This document shows, one piece after another, positions 23,501 to 36,087 of a DNA stretch of 64,000 bases. The notes under the pieces were generated by a model that was not told where the DNA came from, did not search any database, and saw only the letters and a program-made list of their open reading frames with translations. Source of the stretch: Solen grandis (lineage: Eukaryota; Mollusca; Bivalvia; Adapedonta; Solenidae); the NCBI GenBank assembly GCA_021229015.1, contig CM037794.1, positions 41,621,126-41,685,125 of the forward strand, given 5' to 3'. Within the stretch, counting starts at the first letter, position 1. Every line of letters starts with the position of its first letter. Both the position numbers and the translations under genes were made by a program.

Positions 23501-24045
23501 ATAGAGAAATCCCCTTTCTAAAACATATTAGGTGCTCAAATGTTTCTTGTAATTATTTTTGAAATCTATTTTCAATGAAGAAGTGTTGTGCATTTTACTT
23601 GCTAAAATCCATCATCTTTTTGTGTGTATTTATTTTTGATGTTTAGTTAAATGTTAGATTTTTTATAGCTATACCAAAGAAATGGTAAAAAAAAATTTAA
23701 TTCTTATTTTTAGTTGTTCAGCTGTTGTATTTTGATTTTAGCTTACCTAATCATAAAGAACTAATGTTTGGCAATTATGATTATTTGTTACATATCAATT
23801 TCTTATATTTCCATTGTTTACTGTTAATTGGTAATCACTGTAGCTCCCTCTTCTTTAATTAAATTTTACTTCAACTTGAAGACTGCAAGGTAATGTCTTA
23901 TACATAGGAGTACTGGTGTCATGTGTTTGAATTATCAAATAAGTAAATGAAAATGATAGCAGTAGCAGCAGATATTATTATACTTAATAATATTTAGTTT
24001 ATGGCCAGAAGATCTAATCTGCGTTGAATTGTGATAAACATGAAT
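23501..24045. other. Intergenic, no feature seen
   Basis: AT-rich sequence between two tandem arrays. Confidence 0.5.
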
Positions 24046-25418
24046 CAGTTAAATATGATTTGAAGGTATATTGTGATATATCAGTTGAATATGATCTGAA
24101 GGTATATTGTGATATATCAGGTGAATATGATTTGAAGGTATATTGTGATATATCAGGTGAATATGATCTGAAGGTATATTGTGATATATCAGGTGAATAT
24201 GATCTGAAGGTATATTGTGATATATCAGGTGAATACAATCTGAAGGTATATTGTGATATATCAGGTGAATACAATCTGAAGGTATATTGTGATATATCAG
24301 GGGAATATGATTTGAAGGTATATTGTTGAAGGTATATTGTGATATATCAGGTGAATAATCTGAAGGTATATTGTGATATATCAGTGAATAATCTGAAGGT
24401 ATATTGTGATATATCAGGGAATATGATCTGAAGGTATATTGTGATATATCAGGTGAATATGATTTGAAGGTATATTGTGATATATCAGGTGAATATGATC
24501 TGAAGGTATATTGTGATATATCAATATGATCTGAAGGTATATTGTGATATATCAGGTGAATATGATTTGAAGGTATATTGTGATATATCAGGTGAATACA
24601 ATCTGAAGGTATATTGTGATATATCAGGTGAATACAATCTGAAGGTATATTGTGATATATCAGGTGAATATGATCTGAAGGTATATTGTGATATATCAGG
24701 TAAATATGATCTGAAGGTATATTGTGATATATCAGGTGAATATGATTTGAAGGTATATTGTGATATATCAGATGAATATGATTTGAAGGTATATTGTGAT
24801 ATATCAGGTGAATACGATTTGAAGGTATATTGTGATATATCAGGGGAATATGATTTGAAGGTATATTGTGATATATCAGGTGAATATGATTTGAAGGTAT
24901 ATTGTGATATATCAGGTGAATATGATCTGAAGGCATATTGTGATATATCAGGTGAATATGATCCGAAGGTATATTGTGATATATCAGGTGAATATGATCT
25001 GAAGGTATATTGTGATATATCAGGTGAATATGATTTGAAGGTATATTGTGATATATCAGGTGAATATGATCTGAAGGTATATTGTGATATATCAGGTGAA
25101 TATGATTCAAGGTATATTGTGATATATCAGGTGAATATGATTTGAAGGTATATTGTGATATATCAGGTGAATATGATCTGAAGGTATATTGTGATATATC
25201 AGGTGAATATGATTTGAAGGTATATTGTGATGTATCAGGTGAATATGATCCGAAGGTATATTGTGATATATCAGGTGAATATGATTTGAAGGTATATTGT
25301 GATGTATCAGGTGAATATGATCAGAAGGTATATTGTTATATGTCAGATGAATTTGATCTGAAGGTATATTGTGATATATCAGGTGAATACAATCTGAAGG
25401 TATATTGTGGTATATCAG
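24046..25418 (+). repeat. 36-bp satellite, about 38 units
   Basis: Head-to-tail units of 'gaatatgatctgaaggtata' plus 'ttgtgatatatcaggt'. Because 36 is divisible by 3 and the unit lacks stops in several frames, long frames open on both strands: a 12-residue repeat on the plus strand (EYDLKVYCDISG) and a different 12-residue repeat on the minus strand. Short deletions near 24325-24420 and 24523 break the frame and show no selection for coding. I treat these frames as by-products of the satellite. The array ends abruptly at unrelated sequence. Confidence 0.95.
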
Positions 25419-26671
25419 GCCCCATGTTCTTGAGCAAATTTGAGTACCACACTCAAATCCCTATTGAGACTCAATGGTATATTTTGAGTTTGAGTATAAA
25501 ATATAAAAGCTCTTAACCAGAGACCAAAGATGTGCAAAGTGAAAATTTGCAAGTATCAATTTATTTAATTAATGGAATTACCCAATCAGAACATATTTTA
25601 CATTTGTGTATTTTTTTTTTTTTAATTAAAAAAAATATTTTCGGTGTCAGCGTCACGTCAACCAATTTTTAGACTTTATGATCAATCAGCCCACCACTAA
25701 AAATACATGATTATGCAATGTTGTTGGTGTTTCTATAACAGTCTGTGTTGAACATTTCAACATTATTAGCACTATTAAACCTACTAGTCTAATGAACATA
25801 TGACCCCAGTCCCCACCCAGGGGCAAGAATTTTTCAAGTTCTTCCTAGGCCCAAAATAATGGTACAACCCAGGAACAGTGGAGACGAAGCAATGTAAGTT
25901 GGATTTTCTTGTCTCCCAATCAGCGTAAATGAAATCGATTTATGTTTTATATTGAATCTTTGAATATAGTTTATGAATGGGAATTGTACAGACTGCAAGA
26001 GAGTTTTAAAATGTTTTGTTTTATTGCTGTTGTTGCTTTATTACTTTTTCAAGAAATATAATCGATATTTTAATTTTTATACTGAGTTATCTTTTGATTT
26101 TTTAGTGATCATGCATGCTATTGTTTTATATTCTTTTATTATTTAAACCTATTATCAATTGTAACATATCTTTATATTTACGATTCCCAACTGCTTGATT
26201 GTGCTTAATATAAATAATGATGATTATTATATTCATTTCCTGTTGTTCTTGTACTGCCGGCATACTGTTGTAGACTAAGAGAGTACCGTGGTCCATCACA
26301 GATACAGAGGTCTTGGGTTCAATCCCAATTAGATGAATTTTTTTTGTCCAAGCTAGAATCTGTCAGGACGGTTAAGTATAAGTTTTTAAACTTAATTTCC
26401 AACTGATTTTAAAGAAAGTAGACATTATGTCTAAAAATATCAAAGAATATATATAAAGCCCACAAATGATGGACATATTGTAGGACGTTTAACCGATTCA
26501 AGCAAAAAGTCATTAAGCGATGTCGGATGTGTATTCAGCCTCTAGATCTTGACCTATTTACAGGTGGTAAAGAAAAGAAATGAGAGAGGTTATAGAATCA
26601 ATTTATATCTTCATACAATAAGGGTCAAGATGAAACTGGTTTCTTTTCACATTCCTGATACGACCAGAGAT
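25419..26671. other. Intergenic; one tRNA-like fragment
   Basis: AT-rich sequence. Around 26270-26330 'taccgtggtccatcac...ggtcttgggttcaatcccaa' resembles the B-box part of a decayed tRNA-derived SINE. Nothing else was recognised. Confidence 0.4.
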
Positions 26672-26950
26672 ACACCCATATTAGGGGCCGTCGTGGCCGA
26701 GCGGTTACAGTCGTGGACTACAAATCTCTCAGCCCCTCACCACTGTGGGTTCGAATCCCGGTAGAGACTTCGGATTTTTCATGTGAGGAAGCTTTCCAGC
26801 TGGCTTTCGGTAGGTCGGTGGTTCTACCCGGGTACCTCTGTGTACTCGGGGTCTTCCTCCACCTGTAATTAGCTGGACGTCGCTATATGATTTCAATACT
26901 ATCGCAGCGACGATAAACCCCAATACAACAACAACAACACCCATGTTAGG
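26672..26950 (+). mobile_element. SINE family A, complete, with target duplication
   Basis: Complete copy: the tRNA-like head begins 'gggccgtcgtggccgagcgg' (A box), with B box 'gtgggttcgaatcccgg', then the family body and a (CAA)n tail. The body is 26686-26936, flanked by a 14-bp target duplication, 'acacccatattagg' (26672-26685) and 'acacccatgttagg' (26937-26950). Retrotransposed in trans by a LINE. Confidence 0.92.
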
Positions 26951-27600
26951 ATGTACTATAATATAAATCAAGCCTTACACAAGACGGCCATTCTCACAAT
27001 TGGTATATGATATGAATAATGGCCTCATCCAATTTATAAACATATCGAGGGCGGACTGCGAAACTATTGTTAAGTGCATAAATGACGAGGGAGGCCGAAC
27101 AGTTCCACGGTCAGCCCTCGATGTAGAGAAAAATTCTGATCATCCTCGGGGAAGGGGGTGTCGCGTGTACGATCTCCTGCTACAACATGTCACAAACAGT
27201 ACTAATGACACCCTGCTTGGGGCTGTTCATAAGTACTAATAAGAGGTTGTATATGATTCTCAATATGATAAGTCTGCATTTAAGTTACGGACACAAGTAA
27301 TGGATTATATTTAAGTTTTTTCACAAGTTGGTCTAGTGTTTTGTTAATACGGGTATATCTGACTGTTAAATGTGTATCACGTGATGTATACTGCAGTGTG
27401 GCAGGGATATTTATCTGCCTTTAAATCGTGTCCATGCGAAGTAAAGCCCCACATTCGGCTATTCAAGCTCATGTTCTCGCCTCGAAATAAATCTTAAAAC
27501 ATCTTTTAAAACCAATAAACAAGTGTTATCATAGACCGAATAAAGCAATTTCTTACTTCAGATTGGTTCTGGGATTTGATTCTGGTCCATGGACGAATGA
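26951..27600. other. Intergenic, no firm gene
   Basis: Holds a 79-codon plus-strand frame (27000-27239) with no recognisable domain or splice context. Otherwise AT-rich. Confidence 0.4.
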
Positions 27601-27609
27601 TTAATTTTG

Positions 27610-28070
27610 CTGATTTACTTTGCCCATTGCCAATGTGGGCTTGAGTACCTGTCTGGTCAGCAGCCCCGATGTCTGAGTGGTTAGAACGTCCGCCGCCGAA
27701 TGGGGAGGTTGTGGGTTTGGGCCCCCGGCCGCGACATACCATTGTCGGTAAAAGCTCCATTGTCTGGCACTTAACATAAAAAGGTAGTTAAAAGACCAAT
27801 TTAGCGTAATGTGACTTAGCGTGGTATTATGCCACCCATCTATGTTTGTCTAAGTTAAGTAGACATAATCTCTAAGTGACTGAAATACTGTCGGAGGGTC
27901 GTTAAACCCAATATCAATCAATCAAACAAACAAACAAACATGTCTGGTCACTCGGAATTTTCATGCAGGTTGGTGGTTCTACCCGACCGCCCTGTTTCGT
28001 GCTATCCTTCAACTCGAAACTATCTGAATGCCGCTGTGCAGCGACGGTAAATCCCGATAGGTTGAATGTA
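27610..28070 (+). mobile_element. Decayed SINE family A split by a younger SINE
   Basis: Left of the younger SINE lies a worn head ending 'aatgtgggcttgagtacc'. Right of it the body resumes with 'ctcggaattttcatg', 'ggttggtggttctacccg' and 'gcagcgacggtaaatccc'. Removing 27660-27950 restores the family A order. Confidence 0.65.
27660..27940 (+). mobile_element. SINE family B, nested, with 10-bp target duplication
   Basis: tRNA-like head ('gatgtctgagtggttagaac', B-box variant 'gtgggtttgggccccc'), family B body ('gtggtattatgccacccatc', 'gactgaaatactgtcg') and (CAAA)n tail. Flanked by 'tgtctggtca' at 27650-27659 and 27941-27950. It lies inside an older SINE. Confidence 0.88.
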
Positions 28071-28350
28071 ACGAACCTTTAGCTCCACTAATTATTTTGT
28101 GTAAATCTGTGTTTTTTAGATTTATCGCCGGACTATACATGCATGTCAGCATAAATAGATACGCAACGATTATTTTTCTACACTAACAAACAATATAAAG
28201 CAATGATGTTTTTTGTCAAAGTTATTCCTTTTTAAAATATTTCTTGTATATTCGAGAGTGACCAGTTATGAATGACGCATCTCAGTACAATAAATTTATT
28301 GGTGTAGTCTGACCACAGTCGACATATTTGTCGACTGACTTGTGTATAAT

Positions 28351-28606
28351 GATTTGACTTGACTATTTGAGTTTACCGTCTCTTCAACAGTATTTCAGTC
28401 ATATAGCGACATCCAGCTAATTACAGGTGGAGGAAGACCCCGAATGCACGGAGGCATCCGGGTAGAACCACCGACCTACCGCAAGCCAGCTGGAAGGCTT
28501 CCTCACATGAAAATCCGAATGACCCTGCCGGGATTCGAACCCACGCGGTGAGGGCTGAGTGAGTGTTAAAGTCAGCAACTTTACCCTCTCGGCCACAGTG
28601 TGGACA
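28351..28606 (-). mobile_element. SINE family A, complete, minus strand
   Basis: On the minus strand: 'gtggccgagagggtaaagt', B box 'gtgggttcgaatcccgg', then body and tail in the usual order. Very similar to the copy at 58047-58313. Confidence 0.88.
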
Positions 28607-28689
28607 GTAGAGAAAGAAGTGTGTGTGCGTGGGGGTTGGGGTGGGGTGGCTCCGTTTCTTAGTGTTTATACTCGCAGACATACTGTCAA

Positions 28690-28800
28690 CTGTCACTGAG
28701 CCCCCCACAGCTGTAGGTTCAAGTCATGTTGTCAATTTTTCATGCGGGGAAGCTTACCCGGTGGCTAGATCTACCCGGCACTCACTTCCTTCGCTGTAAA
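28690..28800 (+). mobile_element. SINE-like fragment
   Basis: Patches 'gtaggttcaagtcatg', 'ttttcatgcggggaagctta' and 'ctagatctacccgg' follow the family A order in a worn state. Confidence 0.5.
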
Positions 28801-29127
28801 TTATCATAATGTTACTGCCAAATGGTTCCATTAAAGGTTAATTGTAAACCATTTATTCTGTCTGTCTGTCCTTGAATATGGCCCAAAAGTGCTAAACTTT
28901 CACATTCAGGGGAAGATAACTCAAAAAGTAGGACGGTGACCCCCAATTTCTTTGATAAAAAATGTTTCTTTTATGATTCTCTATAACCATGCAAAGTTAG
29001 AAAAAATTCTATTGAACAGTTTAAATTTTCCTTCTTTGTCTATATAGAAAATGTAGCAAACTATCACATACGCCGTAAGTTTCTTTTTTTTATTTTCCCA
29101 GTTGCCCTTCGCCGAGATAGTATTAAG

Positions 29128-29322
29128 GTCATTTAGTGTATAGCGACTTCCAGCTAAATACGGGTGGAAGAAGGCGAGAGTGAACTAAGACATGCGTGTA
29201 GAACTACCTACCTACCATAAGCCATCCCATAAAACAATCCGAGTGACTCTGTCGGATCTCAAACCTATATCTGGGAGAGGCTAAGTAATTGTGAATCAGA
29301 CACTATAACCACTCGGTAATGA
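29128..29322 (-). mobile_element. Decayed SINE family A, minus strand
   Basis: Recognisable in order: 'tagcgacttccagctaa', 'gggtggaagaagg', 'gtagaactacctacctacc', a worn B box and 'tataaccactcgg'. Highly diverged, so old. Confidence 0.7.
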
Positions 29323-29707
29323 TGATATGATTAATGTAAAAGCTTAAAACAGAGGTTTTGTTCAGTGATGTTCAAACATTTATCACTTTTATCGGAATAC
29401 ATTCTAAAAGACAGATACACGCTATACGTACTTTTTAAGCACTTTTAATGAACTAAACAGTACTGAATGATTTATGTTTAAAGATAGGAATAGTCACATA
29501 AATGTACTTGATAGTTAGTTTTAATTTTCTTTCAAATTCGGGCCATTTTTCATACACGGTTGATGACCTTCATCCAAATTTGACATTTAAGGTATCCCCT
29601 AATATAGTTTGTATGAAGATCAGTCAGCCTCAATGACGGTGGAAAAGAAGTTAATTATATGAGTCACACTCCTGTGATACTTACATAGTAAAAGTTTAAT
29701 AGAGCAT

Positions 29708-29805
29708 GCAATGACTTTCAAAAATCTAAGCTTGTGATTCTTTTCATTCATTTTATGCAATGACTTTCATAAATCTAAGCTTGTGATTCTTTTCATACGT
29801 TTTAA
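29708..29805 (+). repeat. 49-bp direct duplication
   Basis: Two adjacent copies beginning 'gcaatgactttcaaaaatct' and 'gcaatgactttcataaatct'. Confidence 0.9.
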
Positions 29806-29960
29806 CGAGATAAGCCCTATGGGGGTTTCTCATTCTGTGTTTGCAACCTTTTAACGGAGACCACGAAGTGACACTGTATTTTTTTTGTTGTGTCTTACAT
29901 ACATTTTATTTGCAAATTACGGGAAAAAATGCAGGTTCCAACTGGCAACTAAGATAGAAT

Positions 29961-30157
29961 CAGGGGCTGTATTCATAAAGCGCCTTAATTAGTATTTAAG
30001 GAAAATAATTCCTTAACTGGAATAAATCTCCTAAGGATTTTTATAGATAAGAAATTAGGAAATTCCTAATAACCAAGGGAAACCTATGTGAGTTTAAGGA
30101 ATATTTTAGAAACTAAGTGATTTTTTCTCCTAAGGATCTTTATGAATACAGCCCCTG
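29961..30157. mobile_element. MITE with perfect 20-bp inverted ends
   Basis: The left end 'caggggctgtattcataaag' and right end 'ctttatgaatacagcccctg' are exact inverted copies, enclosing about 157 bp of AT-rich non-coding sequence that is itself partly palindromic ('ctcctaaggat'). No clear target duplication, so the superfamily is left open. Confidence 0.85.
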
Positions 30158-30990
30158 TGCTCTATTTTTAATCCTTGTCTAGGACTTAGTCTATATTTTT
30201 TAATCTTAGAGAAGACATTGATCAAGATTTCGTATTTTTGAAAATTATTTCTCAGGTATATAATTACGAAATAGAATAAATGTGTCACATGTTATTTGAG
30301 GGGATAGTTTCGTCTTTCCACAGTGTTACCGCATTATCCATTGTTATAATATAAATTCCATCCATATTTTCAGCTCCTCATGTTCTTTTCGACATTGTCT
30401 ATTATTTCAACAAAGGAAAGCATGGGTGTTTCAAATCTTCGTGTTTATTTTTTGTGTCAAATAATAAAGGAAAAAAGTATGAAACACGACACCAACATTT
30501 GATAGAACGATACGTTTTTTTTTTTTTTGCTTTTTTTTTTTTTTTAGTTTGTGTGTGTATGTGTGTTGTTTTTTTCCATCGAAATATGTGAAAGTGTTAG
30601 GCCTTTTCTCGTACATAGAAATCTTCTTACAATGCTGAATAAGAAGAACCTTCAAAGTTCGCATCACTAAGATTTAGCCAGTCTCGAAATTTTAGCTGAA
30701 TCATTTCTGAATAATTACTGTTTTTGTTTTGAGAGTGAGATATTTGAAGAAGAAGAAGAAGAAGACAAAACAAAACAAAAAAACGGTTCAAACAATCTAT
30801 GAAAATAAGCTTTACGGACTAACGCTATTGTATCATAAACACTTCTTTTATGTCAATTATACATGTATATTCCTCTAGGCGGATCCTGGGATTGGACCAA
30901 GTACTTGGCATCAGGGACGCATCATAATCAAGCACATTAAAGCGAGTATTATTTGTCTCACGTCATACACATGTGGTAAGTATAGCAGCA
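30158..30990. other. Intergenic, no feature seen
   Basis: AT-rich, with T runs at 30514-30545 and a GAA run near 30750. Confidence 0.5.
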
Positions 30991-30995
30991 TTCTT

Positions 30996-31153
30996 AATGT
31001 AAAGTCCCTGTAATGGTTCCGCTACGTTTTGGACCACTTATCAACTACCAAGATAACCAAGTACCCTTATGAACCATTAGAAAACCTTGGTTATCTCAGT
31101 GAAAGGTCATGAGGTCCGAAATGCAGCGGAACCATTACATGGACTTTACTTTA
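30996..31153. mobile_element. Palindromic MITE
   Basis: The ends 'gtaaagtccctgtaatggtt' and the reverse complement of 'accattacatggactttact' match with few changes. An inner inverted pair ('agataaccaag' / 'ccttggttatct') also folds. About 158 bp, non-coding. Confidence 0.75.
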
Positions 31154-32690
31154 AATAGTTTTGTCTTTCACTTAAATCATACTTCACCAAAAAACAATGC
31201 CGCATATTAGACTATACAGTGTTGATAAATTATGTGCCTGTCAAGTTCATATGTATTTGTCATGTGCTGAAAACAGAAGAAGTGACATACAGTTTTAGGA
31301 GTTTCTCACACATTTCTGTTACACTGTGTAGGATACACTATGGAGAAGGTAAGTTTACGAATTTTATAGTTAAGAGAGTAAAAACGTATGTATATTGTGA
31401 ATTACGAATTTTAAGGATAAATCAGTTCCTATTTGTTATTGCCCCGTTTTTTGTAACATTTTATCAATTTGATCTATTTGAAAGGCCATTGTGACTCTGT
31501 ACAGAGGTAACCTATTAACTGGTGAATATTCAGTAAGTTATATCCAAGCATTTTGAAGCTGACGATTTAATTGACTAATCAAATGTCACTTTGAGTCGAC
31601 ATTTGGAGCTTGTCAAAAGATCCTATCCAGCGAGCGTTAGTTAGGATATGGTTTAAATGAGATTGAGAGATAAACCTGTCTTAAGCGGACAGTCTAGGGG
31701 GTGAGCAATGTGCAAAAATGGATTTTTAACCCAGGTGAATATTAGTAAGTGAAAAAAGTAAGGTCACTTCTTTATCGGAATCTCAAAGGAGGCTGCTTAG
31801 TACAGGTTGTCTCTAACACAAGTGAAAAAAAAATGTTTTCAAAGAGAAAGTGACGTACAAAATATCGTATTGCCGCTGAATATATCTTCCACGTGGAAGC
31901 CAATCCTGATGGTAGCATTGTTGCTCTCTTTTTTGGCGTAAAATTCAAAATCGTCCAGTTATGGCGAACTTAATGATGTTTGCAACGGTGCATCTGGTTG
32001 GTTCTGACGCTTATTTTATTGGAAGAATATGGATATTCTTGTGTGTGTGTGGAAAACTATACAAATAGTAATACATTGGAAAAGATAAAATAGTTTATTT
32101 GATAGATAGACGGATATATATTTTGTTTGCAAATCTGATTGCCCTATATATATATATATATATATGATAGGCCCATGAAGTATAGTTTTTTTCGTTTAAT
32201 ATGGCATGACAGTGCATTTTTATATATCAGAAACAAAATTTTAGCAGGTTTATCTAATGCGAGCAAACAAGAAACAAACAAACAAAAAAACAAACACACA
32301 CAAAAAACATATTACTTTAGTCTTTCTCTGTAGCTGAAATGATACGTAATAAAAGGAGAAAACAAATAAGAAGATCAACGGAGATGGTATAATTTTATAT
32401 GTCCATAATATATGATTGTACCTGGATAGCGTTATGGTAATGTTCTTCTTCTCTTCTCAATATTGCGGCCCGGATTCGATTCTTTCAGGCTCGTGGGTTT
32501 TCTCCACATAATATTGACCCACTGTCAGCACACTTTAGCTCGTGTGCACTTGTCATTTCTCTCATAATTAGAGCTAGATCGATGACAAGTACACAAGATA
32601 TAGTGTGCAAATATTAAAACTGATTTGTTTGCTAAATATCGAATTATCTGAATATTTCTATATCTAAAAACGCTCGAAATGCTTGTTGGT
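31154..32690. other. Intergenic; TA microsatellite and tRNA-like fragment
   Basis: A (TA)n run lies at 32143-32165. At about 32405-32510 'gtacctggatagcgttatgg...gcggcccggattcgattc' resembles a decayed tRNA-derived SINE head. A 91-codon plus-strand frame at 31219 shows no recognisable content. Confidence 0.4.
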
Positions 32691-33330
32691 TAATCAAATG
32701 AAATCTATTTCCATTCTTGCCCTTCCCATACCGTGTATATAATAATAGTCAAAACTGATATATCTTGCTAGTCTAATATCCCTGAATATGTTATGAATTC
32801 TTAAATCAACCTCTTGCCTAGTTACTTTGGCATAATAAAACATAATGACACTGTGAATGCTGCATGCAAAACTTTAACCAAAATATCCAAGTTAGGAAAG
32901 GGCCATAATTTGTTTTTTTTTTAAGTCGATACAATAAATGAATAAATGATATCTGAGAAATAAGCTGGCTTGCATGTACAACTTTAACCAAATTTTCTTT
33001 CGCATGCAAAACTTTAACCAAAATATTTAAGTCAAAAAGTGGCCATATCTGCATAAAATTCAGTCAAAAACTATCTGTTTCTATAGTATGATACCACTTA
33101 ACATATTAAAGAAGTTTCAAACCAACCCTTTGGCTGGTTACTGAGATATAAGCATGAACATCCTTCCCTGTATAACTTTAAACAAAAAGTTAAAAAGGGG
33201 TCATAACTTTTAATATATTCTTTCAAGACAGTATGATACCCCGAACATGTTAAAGATGTTTCAAATCAATCCCATGTCTGGTTTCTAACATATAAGCATG
33301 TACATTGCATGCAAAACTTTAACCAATAAT
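32690..33330 (-). mobile_element. Helentron-like family 2, reverse-oriented fragment
   Basis: Four diverged units with 'gcatgcaaaactttaacca' are the reverse complement of the second unit set at 20800-21420. 'atttccattcttgcccttcc' at about 32707 matches the inverse of 21440-21470. The terminal hairpin was not found, so the copy is truncated. Confidence 0.7.
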
Positions 33331-33697
33331 ACAACATTTCTACCAGGCAGAGTTATGGGTATTGTTTACTGTACAGATCCTACTTGCAATCATATTATGT
33401 TCCAAGTTTCATGTTTTTACCTTCATTTGTTTACGAGTTTTGCTCATGAGAAAAAAAAAGGACTTGGTAGAGTTATGGTTCTTGGTCACTGCACTGTTCC
33501 TAGTTGTCATATATATATGACACAGATCTCGGGGCATAATGAGTATTTTAACGATTTTCATCGGTAGATATTTCTATACTCACGGAAAAATAATTACGCA
33601 ATATTGTTTGTTTAGATGACAACTAGCTGAAACATACACTTGGTATTCACGAAATTCCAATAAAGTATTCTAACTTTATTGCAGTTTCTTTGATATA

Positions 33698-34660
33698 CAG
33701 GGACTGTCCCGATATTCTGTGATAATACTGTTTAAAAGCTTACATAAATAGGTACGGATTACAGATTTTTTTTTTTTTTTTACAAAATTCCATAGAAAAA
33801 ATATCAACAAATAACAAAATGTGAATCGCGGCGCGCGTCAAACGCCCAAGACGAAACACGCCAATCTCAAAGTACCATTCCATGCGCTTACGGTGCCGTT
33901 TTATCCATGATTCATCAAAAACAGTCTGTCTTTAAAAAGACTTGAAAGCGGCGGTTGACGATAAAATATTACGAACTGTAAGTCTCGTATCAGCATTTAT
34001 ACAATCTCTTACCAGGTCACACAATTCCTTACTGATGGAGATCGGTCTTTCTCTTCGTTTTTTTTTTTCTTAGTTTCGTCTTCTGTACTGCAGATTTCTT
34101 ATTTCCGACAATGCCATTTGCAAATAAGTGCTTGCAATAAGTTGCTTAACTGTTCTGTTCGGTGCATTTGTTGCATAGTCATCACAGGTGTTATCCAGAA
34201 GGCCGCACAAAACTGGATAATTGTCCGCTGCCCGCGCGTTCTTCGGACGTTGCCATTATAAATTTCCTATTTTCTACCAGGAGTTTCCATTTTTCAGTTC
34301 CTCATTCGTTTCTGATGTTTTTAAATTTTTTTTTTTTTTTTTTTTTGAGATGATGTTATCATATCAGCAGAGGAAATCAACGTGATTTTTGGCAGACACA
34401 GCGTCACATATTTGAAATATGCATTATTTATTCAAACATATACAAAACAATATGCGGATAATTTGAAAAGCGCCGGGAATTCAGACCTATGTCTTAAATA
34501 TTGCCAATTTAGATGTAATTAGAGTAAATATTTCATAAATGACATAATGTAATGTAAAATAATAAATTCATAGATTATATAATATTATGTAAATTTCAAT
34601 GTAATGGCGTTAAAATGAAGCGTCTATAAAATTTGTCACGGAATTTTGGGACAGCCCTCG
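33698..34660 (-). mobile_element. Decayed mariner-like element with both ends
   Basis: Inverted ends 'cagggactgtcccgatattc' (left) and the reverse complement of 'gaattttgggacagccctcg' (right) match imperfectly. 'ta' pairs flank both sides, the mariner/Tc1 target. At about 963 bp it is internally deleted compared with intact mariners. Confidence 0.6.
33800..34256 (-). pseudogene. Mariner transposase remnant (copy B)
   Basis: The minus-strand ATG at 34256 begins the same peptide as copy A, but the frame is lost after eight codons because a base is missing where copy A has 'gcgccgcgcg'. Remaining patches are as in copy A. Not functional. Confidence 0.5.
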
Positions 34661-35525
34661 TATATAACGTTATTTTATCAAAACACTTCTCTTAATGTAC
34701 ATTATGACATATTCCGGGCTGAACGTTATAAATACCTGCTCATTCACCGTCTCCGTATGACTGAAAGACGGTGCGCTTTATTACAATGATGTTTACACCA
34801 CCGATTGCGGAGTATGGGACAGATACAGAGTTGTAATCTTAATAGATGCTTATTATGACTTCATATGCTGAAATGCTTCACAGATAATGCATACATGTAC
34901 ACCACATTACCGTTCGACACTCTCCATTACTTGAATCCCAATCAACGCCGCTATCTTTTTTAATGACTTCCTCTGATGAATGCTTCACATAAGTTGTTCA
35001 TCATATTATTTCCATTACTTAACCATCAGCCGCATATTTTAAGATAATTTTAGTTACATGTAGAAATACATGTGGACTAGCTTTACCTTTTCTGGAAGGA
35101 ACTGCTATCGATATACAATAGTGAGATGAGATATACAAACGTGATCGATGCATGTGCCGTCCATCGAGACGGGCGCGCGCGCGCGCGTGTGTGTTACTAG
35201 GAATGTTTAATTGTTGTTATTAAATGGTACATGTAATTGCAACAAACTCCAAACTGTTAATCAAAATCATTACTTTCACGACGTTACAAGTCCATGTCTT
35301 CAGGTAAATTTCCAAATTTCCAGATACAATCTGTTGGCAAACACGCACAATTTATGCATATGAGCATCGCCAATCGATGCATGATATGCACATTGCAGGC
35401 TTCATATTTGTTGCAAGATTGATAATAATCGCCGAATATATAGATATGTGAAATGTTTTGCTCTTGTCATATATGCACTAAATGTAAATGATTCATGACA
35501 AAATATTTGATGGTTTTACCTACAG

Positions 35526-36060
35526 TTAGTGTGTGTCTAACAATGTGTAGTTAATGTGTGTCTAGCAATGTGTAGTTAATGTGTGGCTAACAATGTGTAG
35601 TCAATGTGTGTCTAACAATGTGTAGTTAATGTGTGTCTAACAATGTGTAGTTAATGTGTGTCTAGCAATGTGTAGTTAATGTGTGGCTAACAATGTGTAG
35701 TTAATGTGTGTCTTACAATGTGTAGATAATGTGTGTCTAACAATGTGTAGTTTATGTGTGTCTTACAATGTGTAGTTAATGTGTGTCTAACAATGTGTAG
35801 TTAATGTGTGTCTAAAAATGTGTAGTTAATGTGTGTCTAACAATGTCAGCACCTACAGTTAACGTGTGTCTAACAACGTGTAGTTTAGTGTGTGTGTGTA
35901 AAGTGAGTAATTATGAGTGTCTGACAATGAAAAGCTTATGTGAGTCTAACAATGTCAGTACCTACAGTTTACTTGTGTCTAACATTGCATAGTTACGTGT
36001 TTCTAAAAATGTCAACACCTACAGTAAACGTGTTTATGACAATGTGTCTTCCGAAAATGT
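35526..36060 (+). repeat. 25-bp minisatellite, expanded only in copy B
   Basis: Units of 'gtgtgtctaacaatgtgtag' plus 'ttaat'; about 13 clean units to 35850, then degenerate. Copy A has only about two units at 1866-1909. Confidence 0.9.
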
Positions 36061-36087
36061 TGTCCTGGAGTTAATCGTCACTGCCCC

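Noticed and set aside
24049..25145. Long frames (353 and 210 codons) encoding 12-residue repeats
   Set aside because: They run through a 36-bp satellite whose unit length is divisible by three. They occur on both strands and are broken by small deletions; no start context or splice sites.
27000..27239. 79-codon frame between SINEs
   Set aside because: No recognisable domain, no splice context, and repeats on both sides; kept only as a note.
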